Shown here piece after piece: positions 53,771 through 62,377 of a stretch of 64,000 nt of DNA. Made by a program: the position numbers and the translations under genes. This DNA is from DASSUW01 sp963789005. Lineage in GTDB: Bacteria > Actinomycetota > Thermoleophilia > Solirubrobacterales > Solirubrobacteraceae. Positions within the stretch are counted from its first letter, which is position 1. Each line of letters starts with the position of its first letter. Location: assembly GCA_963789005.1 (NCBI GenBank), contig CAWBIZ010000005.1, positions 248,001 to 312,000 of the forward strand, given 5' to 3'. The notes below the pieces were generated by a model. That model was not told the origin of the DNA. It did no database searches and was given only the letters and a program-made list of their open reading frames with translations.

Positions 53771-54558
53771 CGATCGCCGTCGGCGTCGACGTCGGGGGGA
53801 CGAAGATCGCCGCCGCGCGGGTCGACGTGCAGCGCGGCGCGGTCCTCGCCGGCGGGCGCCGTGCCACGGCGCCCGCACGCGGCGCGGACGCCGTCCTCGC
53901 CGACTGCCACGCCCTCGTCGAGGAGCTGAGAAGCGACGACGTCGCCGCGGTCGGGCTCGCCGTCTGCGAGCTCGTCGATCCGCGCGGGCGCCTGCGCAGC
54001 GCCGAGACCATCGACTGGCGCGAGACGGACCTGCTCGCGTCGTTCGACGCGGTCGAATCGGACGTGCGGGCCGCGGCCGTCGCCGAGTCGCGCTTCGGCG
54101 CCGGGCGCGACGAGCCCGACTTCCTCTACGTCAGCGTCGGCACCGGCATCAGCCACTGCCTGGTCGTGGACGGGCAGCCGCGGGCGGGCGTGCGCGGGTG
54201 CGCGATCGGCACGGGCGCCCCGCTGGTCGAGCGGTGGTCCGGCGGGCTCGCGCTCGCGCGGCTGAGCGGCCACGCGACCGCCGAGGCCGCGCTCGCGGAT
54301 CCGGCCGCGGAGCGGATCGTCGCCGCGGGCGCCCGCCGGCTCGGCCTCGTGCTGGCCGCGCTCGTCAACGCGCTCGATCCGGGCGCGATCGTGGTCGGCG
54401 GCGGGCTGGGGCTCAACGACGCCTATCGCGAGCGCGTCGAGCGCTCGCTGCGCGGCGCGGTGTACGACGCCGGCGCGCGAGAGCTGCCGGTGCGCCCGGC
54501 CGAGCTGGGGCCCGATGCCCCGGTCGTCGGGGCGGCGCTGGCCGCGGCCCGCGCCTGA
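53767..54558 (+). CDS. ROK-family sugar kinase without the zinc motif
   Basis: Glucokinase-like ASKHA protein (263 residues, GTG 53767). Phosphate loop VGVDVGGTKIAAARVDV, catalytic Asp region ESDVRAAAVAESRFGAG, FLYVSVGTGISHCLVVDGQP, and VGGGLGLNDAYRERVERSL. The family zinc site CxCGxxGCxE is replaced by VRGCAIGTGAPLVERWSGG, so the usual cysteine trio is gone. Activity is plausible because the base Asp remains. It ends the SIS-dehydrogenase-cupin-ROK operon. Confidence 0.87.
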   Translation: MTIAVGVDVGGTKIAAARVDVQRGAVLAGGRRATAPARGADAVLADCHALVEELRSDDVAAVGLAVCELVDPRGRLRSAETIDWRETDLLASFDAVESDVRAAAVAESRFGAGRDEPDFLYVSVGTGISHCLVVDGQPRAGVRGCAIGTGAPLVERWSGGLALARLSGHATAEAALADPAAERIVAAGARRLGLVLAALVNALDPGAIVVGGGLGLNDAYRERVERSLRGAVYDAGARELPVRPAELGPDAPVVGAALAAARA

Positions 54559-54564
54559 GGTGCG

Positions 54565-54846
54565 TCAGGAGCTGCGGCGGAACTCCTGCACCACGCGGGC
54601 CTCGCCGACGCCCGAGTTCCACAGCCGGTGCGGCGCGGAGGCGTCGATGCGGGCCTCGCCCTCGACGCCGAGCACGCGCCGCTCGCCGTCGACCTCGAGC
54701 GTGACGATGCCGGCGATCACGCGCAGGAGGGTCTCGTGGCGCTCGCGCATGCGCAGCGGGGCGCTCGCCGCGTCGGTCGCGCCGACCGACTCGAAGCTCA
54801 GGGCGGCGCCGGCGATCACGGTCACGGAGGAGGTGGCGGTCAGCAT
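54565..54846 (-). CDS. Small single-cupin protein
   Basis: 93 residues. RERHETLLRVIAGIVTLEVD, GERRVLGVEGEARIDASAPH and RLWNSGVGEARVVQEFRR are a minimal cupin barrel with a His at the usual metal or substrate position. No partner gene is obvious; it is convergent with the ROK gene (6 bp apart) and likely transcribed alone or with the EVE-like gene. Confidence 0.72.
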   Translation of the reverse strand: MLTATSSVTVIAGAALSFESVGATDAASAPLRMRERHETLLRVIAGIVTLEVDGERRVLGVEGEARIDASAPHRLWNSGVGEARVVQEFRRSS

Positions 54847-54892
54847 GTGACCATCCTGTCTGTGCGCCGCCTCCAGCGCATCGGGGGAATCC

Positions 54893-55348
54893 CTAGCGTC
54901 GCGGTACGGCTAGCGCCACCGAGGCGAGCGCGTCGACGGCTCGCTCGTAGTGGCCGGCATCGATGCGGATGTGCGATTGCTGGCTCATCGAGCGCGCCGC
55001 CACCCCGATCGCCTCGACCGGCGGCGCCGCGTCGAGCACCGGCACGAGCAGCAACGTCTCGATCCGCACGGTCCACGGCCAGCGCGGGTGCTCGCGAGCC
55101 TCGGGCTCGCCCAGCACCTCGCATGCCGCGAAGACCCGCCGCCAGACCGACGCGTAGAGCACCAGCCGGTCGCCCGGCGCCATCCGCGGCCGCCGCGGGA
55201 ACCCGGTCGCGTGCAGGAGCTCGGGCCGCTCCTCGAGCCAGCGCTCGCCGAGCGGCCCGCGCGCGTGGCCGATCGCCTTCAGCCAGTAGCCGCGCGTCTC
55301 GCCCAGGCCCGTGGCGGGCCGGTCCGGCCGGTCCCTACGCGCGGGCAC
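54893..55348 (-). CDS. EVE/PUA-like domain protein
   Basis: 151 residues, GTG 55348, overlapping the glgP stop by 14 bp. From about residue 20 the sequence GYWLKAIGHARGPLGERWLE, then MAPGDRLVLYASVWRRVFAA and WPWTVRIETLL resembles the EVE fold, which reads modified bases or RNA in other proteins. The first 20 residues are poorly conserved-looking. Assignment is by pattern only. No restriction or RNA-modification genes lie nearby. Confidence 0.6.
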   Translation of the reverse strand: MPARRDRPDRPATGLGETRGYWLKAIGHARGPLGERWLEERPELLHATGFPRRPRMAPGDRLVLYASVWRRVFAACEVLGEPEAREHPRWPWTVRIETLLLVPVLDAAPPVEAIGVAARSMSQQSHIRIDAGHYERAVDALASVALAVPRR

Positions 55349-57491
55349 CCACGCCGGCCGGGTAGATGCGCTCGGCGTAGTCGCGCACCATGCGGCCGGC
55401 GCTGAACTTCGGCCCGATCGTCCGCAGCGCGCTGCGGACCATTGCCAGCCAGGCCTGCGGCAGCCCGTCGGCGTCGCGGTCGTAGAACGTCGGCACCGCC
55501 TCCTCGATCAGCAGCCGGTAGAGCTCGTCGGCGTGGCGCCAGTCCTGCGCGCCGTGGTCGTGGTCGACCTCGCCGGAGATCGCCCAGCCGTTCGACCCGT
55601 CGGAGGCCTCCGGCCACCAGCCGTCGAGCACGCTGAGCTGCAGGCCGCCGTTCTGGGCGGACTTGATGCCGCTCGTCCCGCTGGCCTCGAGCGGCGGGCG
55701 CGGCACGTTGACCCAGATGTCGGCCCCGCGCACCATCGCGGCGCCGAGCGCGAGGTCGTAGTCGTCGAGGTAGACGACGCGGCGCCCGACCTCCCAGTGG
55801 CTCTTCATCTCGAACAGCCGCTGCACGAGCTTCTTGCCCGGGTCGTCCTTCGGGTGCGCCTTGCCGGCCAGGATCAGCTGGACGGGCCGCTCCTCGTCGG
55901 ACAGCAGCGCGAGCGCGCGGTCGACGTCGCGCAGCAGCAGGTCGAGCCGCTTGTACGTCGCCACGCGCCGCGCGAAGCCGACGGTCAGCACGTCCGGCTC
56001 GAGCGCGTTGACCGCGGCGCGGACGTACTCGGCGGTGTCGCCGCGCCCGAGCCGGTCCATCACGCTGCGCTCGCGCACGACGTCGATCAGCTGCGCCCGC
56101 TGCTCGTTGCGCGCCGCCCACAGCTCCGCCGCCGGGATCTCGTCGACCGGCTCCCAGGTGGCGGGATCGACCGCGCGGTCGGTCCAGCCCTCGCCGAGGT
56201 ACCGATCGAGCAGCTCGCGCATCGGGCCGCCGACCCAGGTCGGGATGTGCGCGCCGTTGGTCACGTGCGTGATCGGGACGTCGTCGACCGAGCCCTCCGG
56301 CCACAGGTCGTGCCACATCTCGCGCGCCACCTCGCCGTGGCGGGCGCTCACGCCATTGGCGATCCGGCTCGAGCGCAGCGCGAACTGCGTCACCCCGAAC
56401 GGCTCGGCCGCCTCGTCGGGATGCGTGCGCCCGCGCCGCACGAGCGTCTCGGTGTCGATTCCCATCTCCGCCGCGACGCCCCCCAGCGTCTCGGTGATCT
56501 GGGCGGCGGGATAGGTGTCGTTGCCCGCCGGCACCGGCGTGTGGGTGGTGAACACGGTGCGCTGGCGGACGGCCTCGAAGGCCTCGTCCACGGACGCGCC
56601 GGAGCGCTCGCTCTCGGTGCGCGCGAGCTCGAGGCAGGCCAGGGCGGCGTGGCCCTCGTTGAGGTGCACGACGCCCGGCTCGATCCCGAGCGCATGCAGC
56701 GCCCGCACGCCGCCGATGCCGAGCAGCGTGTACTGGCTGAGCCGCACGCCGGCGTCGCCGACGTACAGGCGGGAGGTGATCCAGCGGTCGGTGAGGTCGT
56801 TCTCCGGCCGGTCGGCGTCGAGCAGGAGCAGCGGCACGCGGCCGACGTCGACCCGCCACACCTGGGCCACGACGGTGCGCTCGCCGATCGGGACGCTGAC
56901 CGTCAGCGGCTCGCCGCCCTCACGGCGCACGAGCGCGGCCGGCACCCGGTCGGGGTCGGTCTCGACCCAGTACTCGTGCTGCCAGCCCGAGGCGTCGATC
57001 CGCTGGCGGAAGTACCCGTGGCGGTACATGAGCCCGACCGCCACCAGCGGCAGCCCCATGTCCGACGCCTCCTTGAGGATGTCGCCGGCGAGCACGCCGA
57101 GGCCGCCGGAGTAGACGGGCAGCGACTTGTGGATCGCGTACTCGGCGCAGAAGAACGCGGCCGGGGCGTCCTCGGTCACCGGGCCGGAGAGCAGCGGCTC
57201 CGACAGGCGCTCGGAAACGCTGTCCACGAGCGCCCGCATGCGGTCGAGGAAGCCGGCGTCGCCGGCGAGCTCGGCAAGCCGAGCCGGGGGGACCTCGCCG
57301 AGCAGCCGCACGGGGTTGCCGAGGCACAGGTCCCAGCGCCGCGGGTCGATCGAGGAGAGCAGCTCCGGGCCGCCGGGCGTCCACGACCAGCGGTAGTTGT
57401 AGGCGAGGTCCGCGAGCGGCGCGAGCGGTTCTGGAAGGCGCGAGCGGAGCGCGGCGGCGGCCGCGGCGATGTCGGGAGAGCCAGCGTTCAC
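55335..57491 (-). CDS. glgP: Glycogen/alpha-glucan phosphorylase (GT35, short type)
   Basis: PLP-dependent phosphorylase releasing glucose-1-P from glycogen (718 residues). N-terminal domain LAYNYRWSWTPGGPELLSSI, AAFFCAEYAIHKSLPVYSGG, LGVLAGDILKEASDMGLPLV, YRHGYFRQRID; middle HLNEGHAALA and TTHTPVPAGNDTYP; C-terminal GFARRVATYKRLDLLL, LAGKAHPKDDPGKKLVQRL and PLEASGTSGIKSAQNGG, holding the PLP Lys. Start is GTG. With pgm, glgC and glgA this completes synthesis and breakdown of glycogen in the window. Confidence 0.95.
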   Translation of the reverse strand: MNAGSPDIAAAAAALRSRLPEPLAPLADLAYNYRWSWTPGGPELLSSIDPRRWDLCLGNPVRLLGEVPPARLAELAGDAGFLDRMRALVDSVSERLSEPLLSGPVTEDAPAAFFCAEYAIHKSLPVYSGGLGVLAGDILKEASDMGLPLVAVGLMYRHGYFRQRIDASGWQHEYWVETDPDRVPAALVRREGGEPLTVSVPIGERTVVAQVWRVDVGRVPLLLLDADRPENDLTDRWITSRLYVGDAGVRLSQYTLLGIGGVRALHALGIEPGVVHLNEGHAALACLELARTESERSGASVDEAFEAVRQRTVFTTHTPVPAGNDTYPAAQITETLGGVAAEMGIDTETLVRRGRTHPDEAAEPFGVTQFALRSSRIANGVSARHGEVAREMWHDLWPEGSVDDVPITHVTNGAHIPTWVGGPMRELLDRYLGEGWTDRAVDPATWEPVDEIPAAELWAARNEQRAQLIDVVRERSVMDRLGRGDTAEYVRAAVNALEPDVLTVGFARRVATYKRLDLLLRDVDRALALLSDEERPVQLILAGKAHPKDDPGKKLVQRLFEMKSHWEVGRRVVYLDDYDLALGAAMVRGADIWVNVPRPPLEASGTSGIKSAQNGGLQLSVLDGWWPEASDGSNGWAISGEVDHDHGAQDWRHADELYRLLIEEAVPTFYDRDADGLPQAWLAMVRSALRTIGPKFSAGRMVRDYAERIYPAGVGARA

Positions 57492-57533
57492 CCCTGATAT
57501 GTAGCGAATGGCGGCCGAGAGTGGTCGGGAAGC

Positions 57534-60500
57534 TCAGCCTGAGACGGCCTCGCCGGCGCGCAGCCGCGTGGCGAGCGCGGCCAGTCGCGGCATGCCGAGG
57601 CGCTCGGCCTCTGCGCCGCCGGCCTCCAGCAGCGACGCCGCGCGCTCGTCCTCGCGCGGGAGCACGCGCGCGAGCTCGACCTGCGTGCGCGCCACCCACG
57701 GCCGCGCGCGCATGCGCTCGTTCATGGCGAGCGCGACCTCGAAGTGGGCGACCGCCTGCTCGCGCCGCCCGAGCACGTCGGCGAGCAGGCCGAGGTGGCG
57801 CGAGGCCGAGCCGTAGCACGTCGACGCCCAGCCGATCGCGACGTTGCGGTCGGCGTAGGGCTCGAGGAGCTCGTAGAGCGCGGCGGCGTGGGTGGCGTCG
57901 CCGAGGACCGCGGCCGTCTCGGCGAGGTGGGCGATCGCGCCGAGCCAGATGCCGTCGAGCGGCAGGTTGCGGAACTCGTCGCGCGCGAAGCCGTCGAGCG
58001 CCTCGCGGGCCTCGTCGGGCCGGCCGCTCTCGGCGTGCAGCAGCGAGAGCACGCAGTACCAGCCCGGGATCGTGGCGTAGCTCTCGGCGTAGTGGCGGAT
58101 CGCGCCCTCGATCCGCTCCAGACCGCCGCGCTCGCGCCGGAGGACGAACGCCTGCAGCAGCGTCGCGCTGCCGGCGTTGGGATCCTGCAGGCGCTCGCCG
58201 AGCCGCAGGGCCTCGCGGCTCTCCTCGTCGGCGCGGTCGAAGTCGCCGGCCAGCAGGCAGCGCATTGCGCGGTAGATGTGCACGTAGAGCGCGTCGGCGA
58301 CCTGGCGGCGGCGGGTGGCGATCTGCGCGTACGCGTCGATCTCGACGTCGACCGCGTCGATGTCGCCCAGTTCGAGCAGGTCGATCATCCGCCAGCGATG
58401 GCCCTGGATGGCGAGCCGCTCGTCGCCCGAGCGCTGCGCCAGCCCCAGCAGGTCGTTGGCCGCCTCGAGCCGCTCCTCGACGTTGTGCGGGCCCCACAGC
58501 GACCAGTGGCGCGCCACCAGCGCGAAGCCGAGGCCGCTGGTGTCGCCCACGCGGCGCGCGAGCTCGACGGCCTCGCCGCTGAGCTCGGCGCGGCGCTCGC
58601 GCTCGTCGGAGAAGCTCAGCTCGATCGCGAGGCGGGCGAGCAGCCGCGCGCGCAGCGAGTCGTCGGACTCGCCGACGGCGGCGAGCGCCTCCTCGAGCAG
58701 CCGCACGCCGTCGGCGTCGTGCACGCCGCCGGCCATCTGCCCGGCCGAGCCGTAGCCCAGCGCCGCCTGCGCGAGCAGCCGCGCCGAGCCGAGCCCGCGC
58801 GCGGCGTCGGCGGCCTGGCGGAACGTCGCGCGCGCGTCGGCGGCGGCGCCGGCCTTGGTCTGCGCGTCGCCGCACGCCAGCAGCAGGCCGCAGCGCCGCT
58901 CGCCGTCGAGCCCGGCGGCGGCGAGCGCCTCGAGCGCGACCTCGTACAGGCGCGCCGCCTCCTCGTAGGCCAGCGCCTCGGCGGCGCGGCGGGCGGCGCG
59001 CTCGGCGTACTCGACCGCGCGCGGCGCTCCGCGCGCGGGCGGCGCGAGCGAGAAGTGGTGCGCGAGCTCGGCCAGCGGCGGCTCGGCAGCCGAGCCCTCG
59101 AGCTGCTCGAGCGCCTCCCCGACACGCAGGTGCAGCCGCGCCCGGCGCGTGGCCGTGAGGCCGTCGTAGAGCGTCTGGCGGATCAGGCTGTGCGTGAAGC
59201 TGCAGCGCCCGTAGACGCCGGGCACCTCGGCGATCACGTGCGCGGCGACGCCCTCGTCGACGACGTCGTCGAGCTCGTCCTCGTCGTGCGCCCCCAGCGC
59301 CTCGAGCACCTCGACGCGGAACTCGCGCCCCATCACCGCGGCCGTCGCCAGCACCTGGCTCGTGCGCTCCGAGAGCGTCGCGAGGCGGCGGCCGATGACC
59401 TCGCGCACGCCCTCCGGCAGCTCGAGCTGCCACGGCGCGCCGTTGCCCTCGGGGCTCGGCGAGCCGGCGCCGAGGTGGCGGACCATCTCCTCGAGGAAGA
59501 ACGGGTTGCCCTTGGTCTCCTCCCACAGGGTGCGGTTGACGTGGGCGGGCATCCCGCCCGGTCCGAACTCGCCGATCAGGCGCTCGGCGTCGGCCTCGTC
59601 GAGCCCGCCCAGCGCGATCCGCTCGAAGAACGACTCGCGGCGGAGCTGGACGAGCATGTCGACGAGCGCGGTCGGGCGCTCGGTGTCGCGGAAGCTGGCG
59701 ACCACGAGCAGCGGCGACTCGTCGGCCGCCCGCACCGTCTGGCGCAGCATCAGCAGCGTCGGCGTGTCGGCCCAGTGCAGGTCGTCGAGCACGAGCACGA
59801 CCGGTTGTGCGCCCGCGATGTCGCGCAGCACCCCGGCGACCGCGTCGAACAGGCGGTAGCGGTCCTCGCCGTCGGCGCTGGCGGGCGGCATCTCGCCGCC
59901 GGACGCGGCCACCTCCGGCATCACGCGCGCGAGCTCGGGGCTCCAGCCGCGCACCGCCTCCGGTACGCGGGCGACGTAGCGCCGCAGCGCCTCGACGAAC
60001 GGCTGGTAGGGCACCAAGGTCTCGGCGTCGCAGCGCCCGTACAGGGCGACCGCCCCGGCCTCCTCGCATGCCTCCATGAACTCCAGCGCCAGCCGGGTCT
60101 TGCCGATCCCGGGCTCGCCCTCGAGCAGTACGATCCGCCCGCCGCCCTCGATCGCCATGTCCAGGTGGGCGCGCAGGCGCTCGAGCTCGCCGCGCCGGCC
60201 GACGAACGCCGCGCCGCTGCGAGTGGCGAAGAAGCCCTGCCCGGCCTCGGGGTCGGGAGGCGCCGGCTGGGCGGCCGCGGACTGCGGCGGCGCCGGCTCG
60301 GCGCTCTCGGCCTTCAACATGCGCTCGAACTCGGCCTGCACCTGCGGCCCCGGCGCGACGCCCAACTCCTCGCGCAGCAGCGTGCGCAGGCGCTCGTGCA
60401 CCCGCAGTGCCTCGGCGAGGTTGCCCTGGGCCTCGCGCACGCGCATCAGCAGCAGGTGGCCGCTCTCGCGGAACGGCGCGCGGTCGACCAGCTCCTGCGC

Positions 60501-61052
60501 GGCGCGCTCCGCGGCGGCCAGCTCGGCGCCGCCGAGCGCCAGCCCGGCGTCGCCGCGCAGCTCGCGCGCCTGAAGCCCGAGCTCCTCGAGCCGGCGGCGC
60601 GGGTCCTCGAGCCACGGCGCCTCGTAGCCGGGCAGCAGCCCGGCGTCCGCGAGCGCCTGCGCGCCGCCGGCGGCCTCGACGACCGCGCGCCAATCGGCTC
60701 GGTCACGGGCAGCGAACGCCGCGTCCAGCGCCGGCTGGGCGGCGTCGAGGTCGATCTCGGCGCCCGGCGCGAGCTGGACGGCGCGCTCTCCGGCGTTGAC
60801 GAGCACGTCGGGCCCGAGCGCGCGCCGCAGCTTGGAGAGCACGACGTTGAGCGCCTGCGACTGGCCGGCGGGAGCGTCCTCGCCCCACAGCGCCGCGATC
60901 AGCCGCTCGCGAGTCACCGCCTGCGGGCTGAGCGCGAGAAAGGCGACGGCGAGACGACCCTGACGGCCGGGAAGCTCGGCCTCGCGCCGCCGTCCGTCGA
61001 CGGAGACCGCGAGCTGGCCGCACAGTTCGATGATGACTTGCGGGGGTGCCAC
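57534..61052 (-). CDS. SARP-type regulator with AAA ATPase and TPR domains (AfsR/BTAD-like)
   Basis: 1172 residues, GTG start. N-terminal OmpR-like winged helix about 8-95 (GRQGRLAVAFLALSPQAVTR; ALWGEDAPAGQSQALNVVLS), BTAD about 100-245 (FRESGHLLLMRVREAQGNLA), Pro/Ala linker about 250-280, AAA/STAND domain with FVGRRGELERLRAHL, Walker A LLEGEPGIGKTRLALEF, Walker B VVLVLDDLHWADTPTLLM; the rest is TPR-like helices. Large regulators of this kind respond to phosphorylation or ligands and activate specialised or catabolic genes. It is divergent from no gene and lies 42 bp upstream of glgP, so glgP is a possible target. Confidence 0.92.
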   Translation of the reverse strand: MAPPQVIIELCGQLAVSVDGRRREAELPGRQGRLAVAFLALSPQAVTRERLIAALWGEDAPAGQSQALNVVLSKLRRALGPDVLVNAGERAVQLAPGAEIDLDAAQPALDAAFAARDRADWRAVVEAAGGAQALADAGLLPGYEAPWLEDPRRRLEELGLQARELRGDAGLALGGAELAAAERAAQELVDRAPFRESGHLLLMRVREAQGNLAEALRVHERLRTLLREELGVAPGPQVQAEFERMLKAESAEPAPPQSAAAQPAPPDPEAGQGFFATRSGAAFVGRRGELERLRAHLDMAIEGGGRIVLLEGEPGIGKTRLALEFMEACEEAGAVALYGRCDAETLVPYQPFVEALRRYVARVPEAVRGWSPELARVMPEVAASGGEMPPASADGEDRYRLFDAVAGVLRDIAGAQPVVLVLDDLHWADTPTLLMLRQTVRAADESPLLVVASFRDTERPTALVDMLVQLRRESFFERIALGGLDEADAERLIGEFGPGGMPAHVNRTLWEETKGNPFFLEEMVRHLGAGSPSPEGNGAPWQLELPEGVREVIGRRLATLSERTSQVLATAAVMGREFRVEVLEALGAHDEDELDDVVDEGVAAHVIAEVPGVYGRCSFTHSLIRQTLYDGLTATRRARLHLRVGEALEQLEGSAAEPPLAELAHHFSLAPPARGAPRAVEYAERAARRAAEALAYEEAARLYEVALEALAAAGLDGERRCGLLLACGDAQTKAGAAADARATFRQAADAARGLGSARLLAQAALGYGSAGQMAGGVHDADGVRLLEEALAAVGESDDSLRARLLARLAIELSFSDERERRAELSGEAVELARRVGDTSGLGFALVARHWSLWGPHNVEERLEAANDLLGLAQRSGDERLAIQGHRWRMIDLLELGDIDAVDVEIDAYAQIATRRRQVADALYVHIYRAMRCLLAGDFDRADEESREALRLGERLQDPNAGSATLLQAFVLRRERGGLERIEGAIRHYAESYATIPGWYCVLSLLHAESGRPDEAREALDGFARDEFRNLPLDGIWLGAIAHLAETAAVLGDATHAAALYELLEPYADRNVAIGWASTCYGSASRHLGLLADVLGRREQAVAHFEVALAMNERMRARPWVARTQVELARVLPREDERAASLLEAGGAEAERLGMPRLAALATRLRAGEAVSG

Positions 61053-61117
61053 GCGCGCGTCCCGCCTCCTTCCAGTGAAGCGAGACTAACCGAGCCGCCC
61101 GACCGACCGCAAGCGGG

Positions 61118-61528
61118 CTAACCCGCCAGCCGCTCGGCGACCCGGTCGAAGAAGTGCCCCCAGCCCGAGCCCGCAGCGTCGACCTGCGCCTGCGGCATGC
61201 GCCCGCGCTGCTCGAAGCGCATCTCGGTGCGGCCGTCGCCGAGGTCGGCCAGCTCCACGGTGACGACGTGGACCTCGTCGACCTCGGGCTGGTCGGAGAG
61301 CGTGAACACGAGCCGCTCGGGCTCGGCGACCTCGCGGTACTCGCCCCACCAGCGGATCTCGTGGCGGCGGGGGCCGGCAAACATCGTCAGCCGCCACGCG
61401 CCGCCGGCCCGCACGTCCATGTCGACGGTCGCGAGCGGGACCTCCGACTCCGGGCCGCCGAACCAGTCGGCGAACCGCTCGGGCTCCGTCCACTCCCGCC
61501 ACACGCGCTCGCGCGGCGCCTCGAGCAC
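61118..61528 (-). CDS. SRPBCC (AHSA1/activator of Hsp90-like) domain protein
   Basis: 136 residues from GTG 61528. Motifs APRERVWREWTEPERFADWF, DMDVRAGGAWRLTMFAGP, GEYREVAEPERLVFTLSD and GSGWGHFFDRVAERLAG are typical of AHSA1-like START-fold proteins, often linked to ArsR regulators. The family N-terminal strand (SIEITRV) is encoded just upstream without a start codon, so the annotated start may be a few residues late. No partner identified. Confidence 0.85.
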   Translation of the reverse strand: MLEAPRERVWREWTEPERFADWFGGPESEVPLATVDMDVRAGGAWRLTMFAGPRRHEIRWWGEYREVAEPERLVFTLSDQPEVDEVHVVTVELADLGDGRTEMRFEQRGRMPQAQVDAAGSGWGHFFDRVAERLAG

Positions 61529-61556
61529 GCGCGTGATCTCGATGCTGCGGACCGGC

Positions 61557-62273
61557 TCAGAGCAGGTTCAGCGTCTCCAGGACCTGCGCCACGCCGCGGC
61601 GGATGCCACGGGCGACGAGGAAGGAGGCGGCGAAGCCGACGACGAGCGCCAGCGCGAGCAGCACCAGCGACAGCGTCCGCTTGGAGGCGAACGTCGACTT
61701 GATCTCCTCGTTCTCACGCTCGGCGAGCGCGACCTTGGAGTCGAACAGCTCGTCGAAGCCGGCGGCGGCCTGCTTGAAGACGGGCACGGCCTTGGCCTGG
61801 TTGACCTCGGAGGCGTCGAGCATGTGCTCGACGGCTTCGGCCTGCGACAGGCCGGCGCCCTCGTGGGAGATCTCGATGGCCTCCTTGCGCGCGCTGCGGT
61901 AGTCCGAGAGGTGACGCTCGATGGCGGCGAACGCGGCCTTGCCCTTGGCGGTCTGGAGCGTCGGCTCGACCTTGGCGAGATGCTCCTCGATGAGGGCGTC
62001 GTTCTCGGCGAGCGACTTCTCGAGGTCCTCCTTCTCGGCGAGGGTGAGCGCGAGGATGTGGTTGTTCAGCAGCGCGCGGTTCTCGTTCGCCTTGGCGAGG
62101 GCGACGCCGAGCTACTCGAGCGGCTGGGTGGACTGCTCGAACGTCTCCCCGGCGACGTGGTCGACACTGGCGAGGCTGGAGATCCCGACCACGGCGATGA
62201 CCGCGGTGAAGGAGAGAAGAAGCGCAGCGAGACCCAGGAGCTTGGCCTGGAGGCTGACGCGGCGGGTGGACAT
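61557..62273 (-). pseudogene. Chemoreceptor (MCP) remnant with in-frame amber stop
   Basis: Reading from ATG 62273: basic start then membrane segment (LGLAALLLSFTAVIAVVGIS), four-helix-bundle sensor, amber TAG at 62114-62112, then the same frame continues (LGVALAKANENRALLNNHIL ... RTLSLVLLALALVVGFAASF) to a second membrane segment and stops at 61557. The HAMP and signalling domains that should follow GIRRGVAQVLETLNLL are absent. So the gene is broken twice, by a nonsense codon and by truncation. No other chemotaxis genes are near. Confidence 0.82.
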
Positions 62274-62307
62274 CGCGGAGGTGGGCTCCTTGTGGAGGAC
62301 GATGACG

Positions 62308-62377
62308 GCAGGGATGCGGCCCGGTGATCGGCGGAGCGCCGCCGGCCTTGAGCCCGCATCCCTGCGCGTCGATCACC
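62308..62377. other. Potential structured RNA or hairpin region
   Basis: Two complementary 12-nt arms, GCAGGGATGCGG (62308-62319) and CCGCATCCCTGC (62354-62365), with an inner 6-bp hairpin CGGCGG/CCGCCG (62329-62334, 62339-62344). A further 8-nt pair, GGTGATCG (62323-62330) and CGATCACC (62370-62377), crosses the outer arm, giving a pseudoknot-like order. On the minus strand it lies between the membrane-protein stop and the broken chemoreceptor, without a U-run, so a leader structure rather than a simple terminator. Confidence 0.5.

Noticed and set aside
57744..61121. 1125-codon + strand frame opposite the SARP regulator
   Set aside because: Extreme Arg/Gly/Leu/Ala composition; the minus strand has HTH, BTAD and Walker motifs.
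62112..62114. Pyrrolysine-type recoding of the amber codon
   Set aside because: No downstream signal or pyl genes, and the gene is also truncated, so a plain nonsense mutation is simpler.
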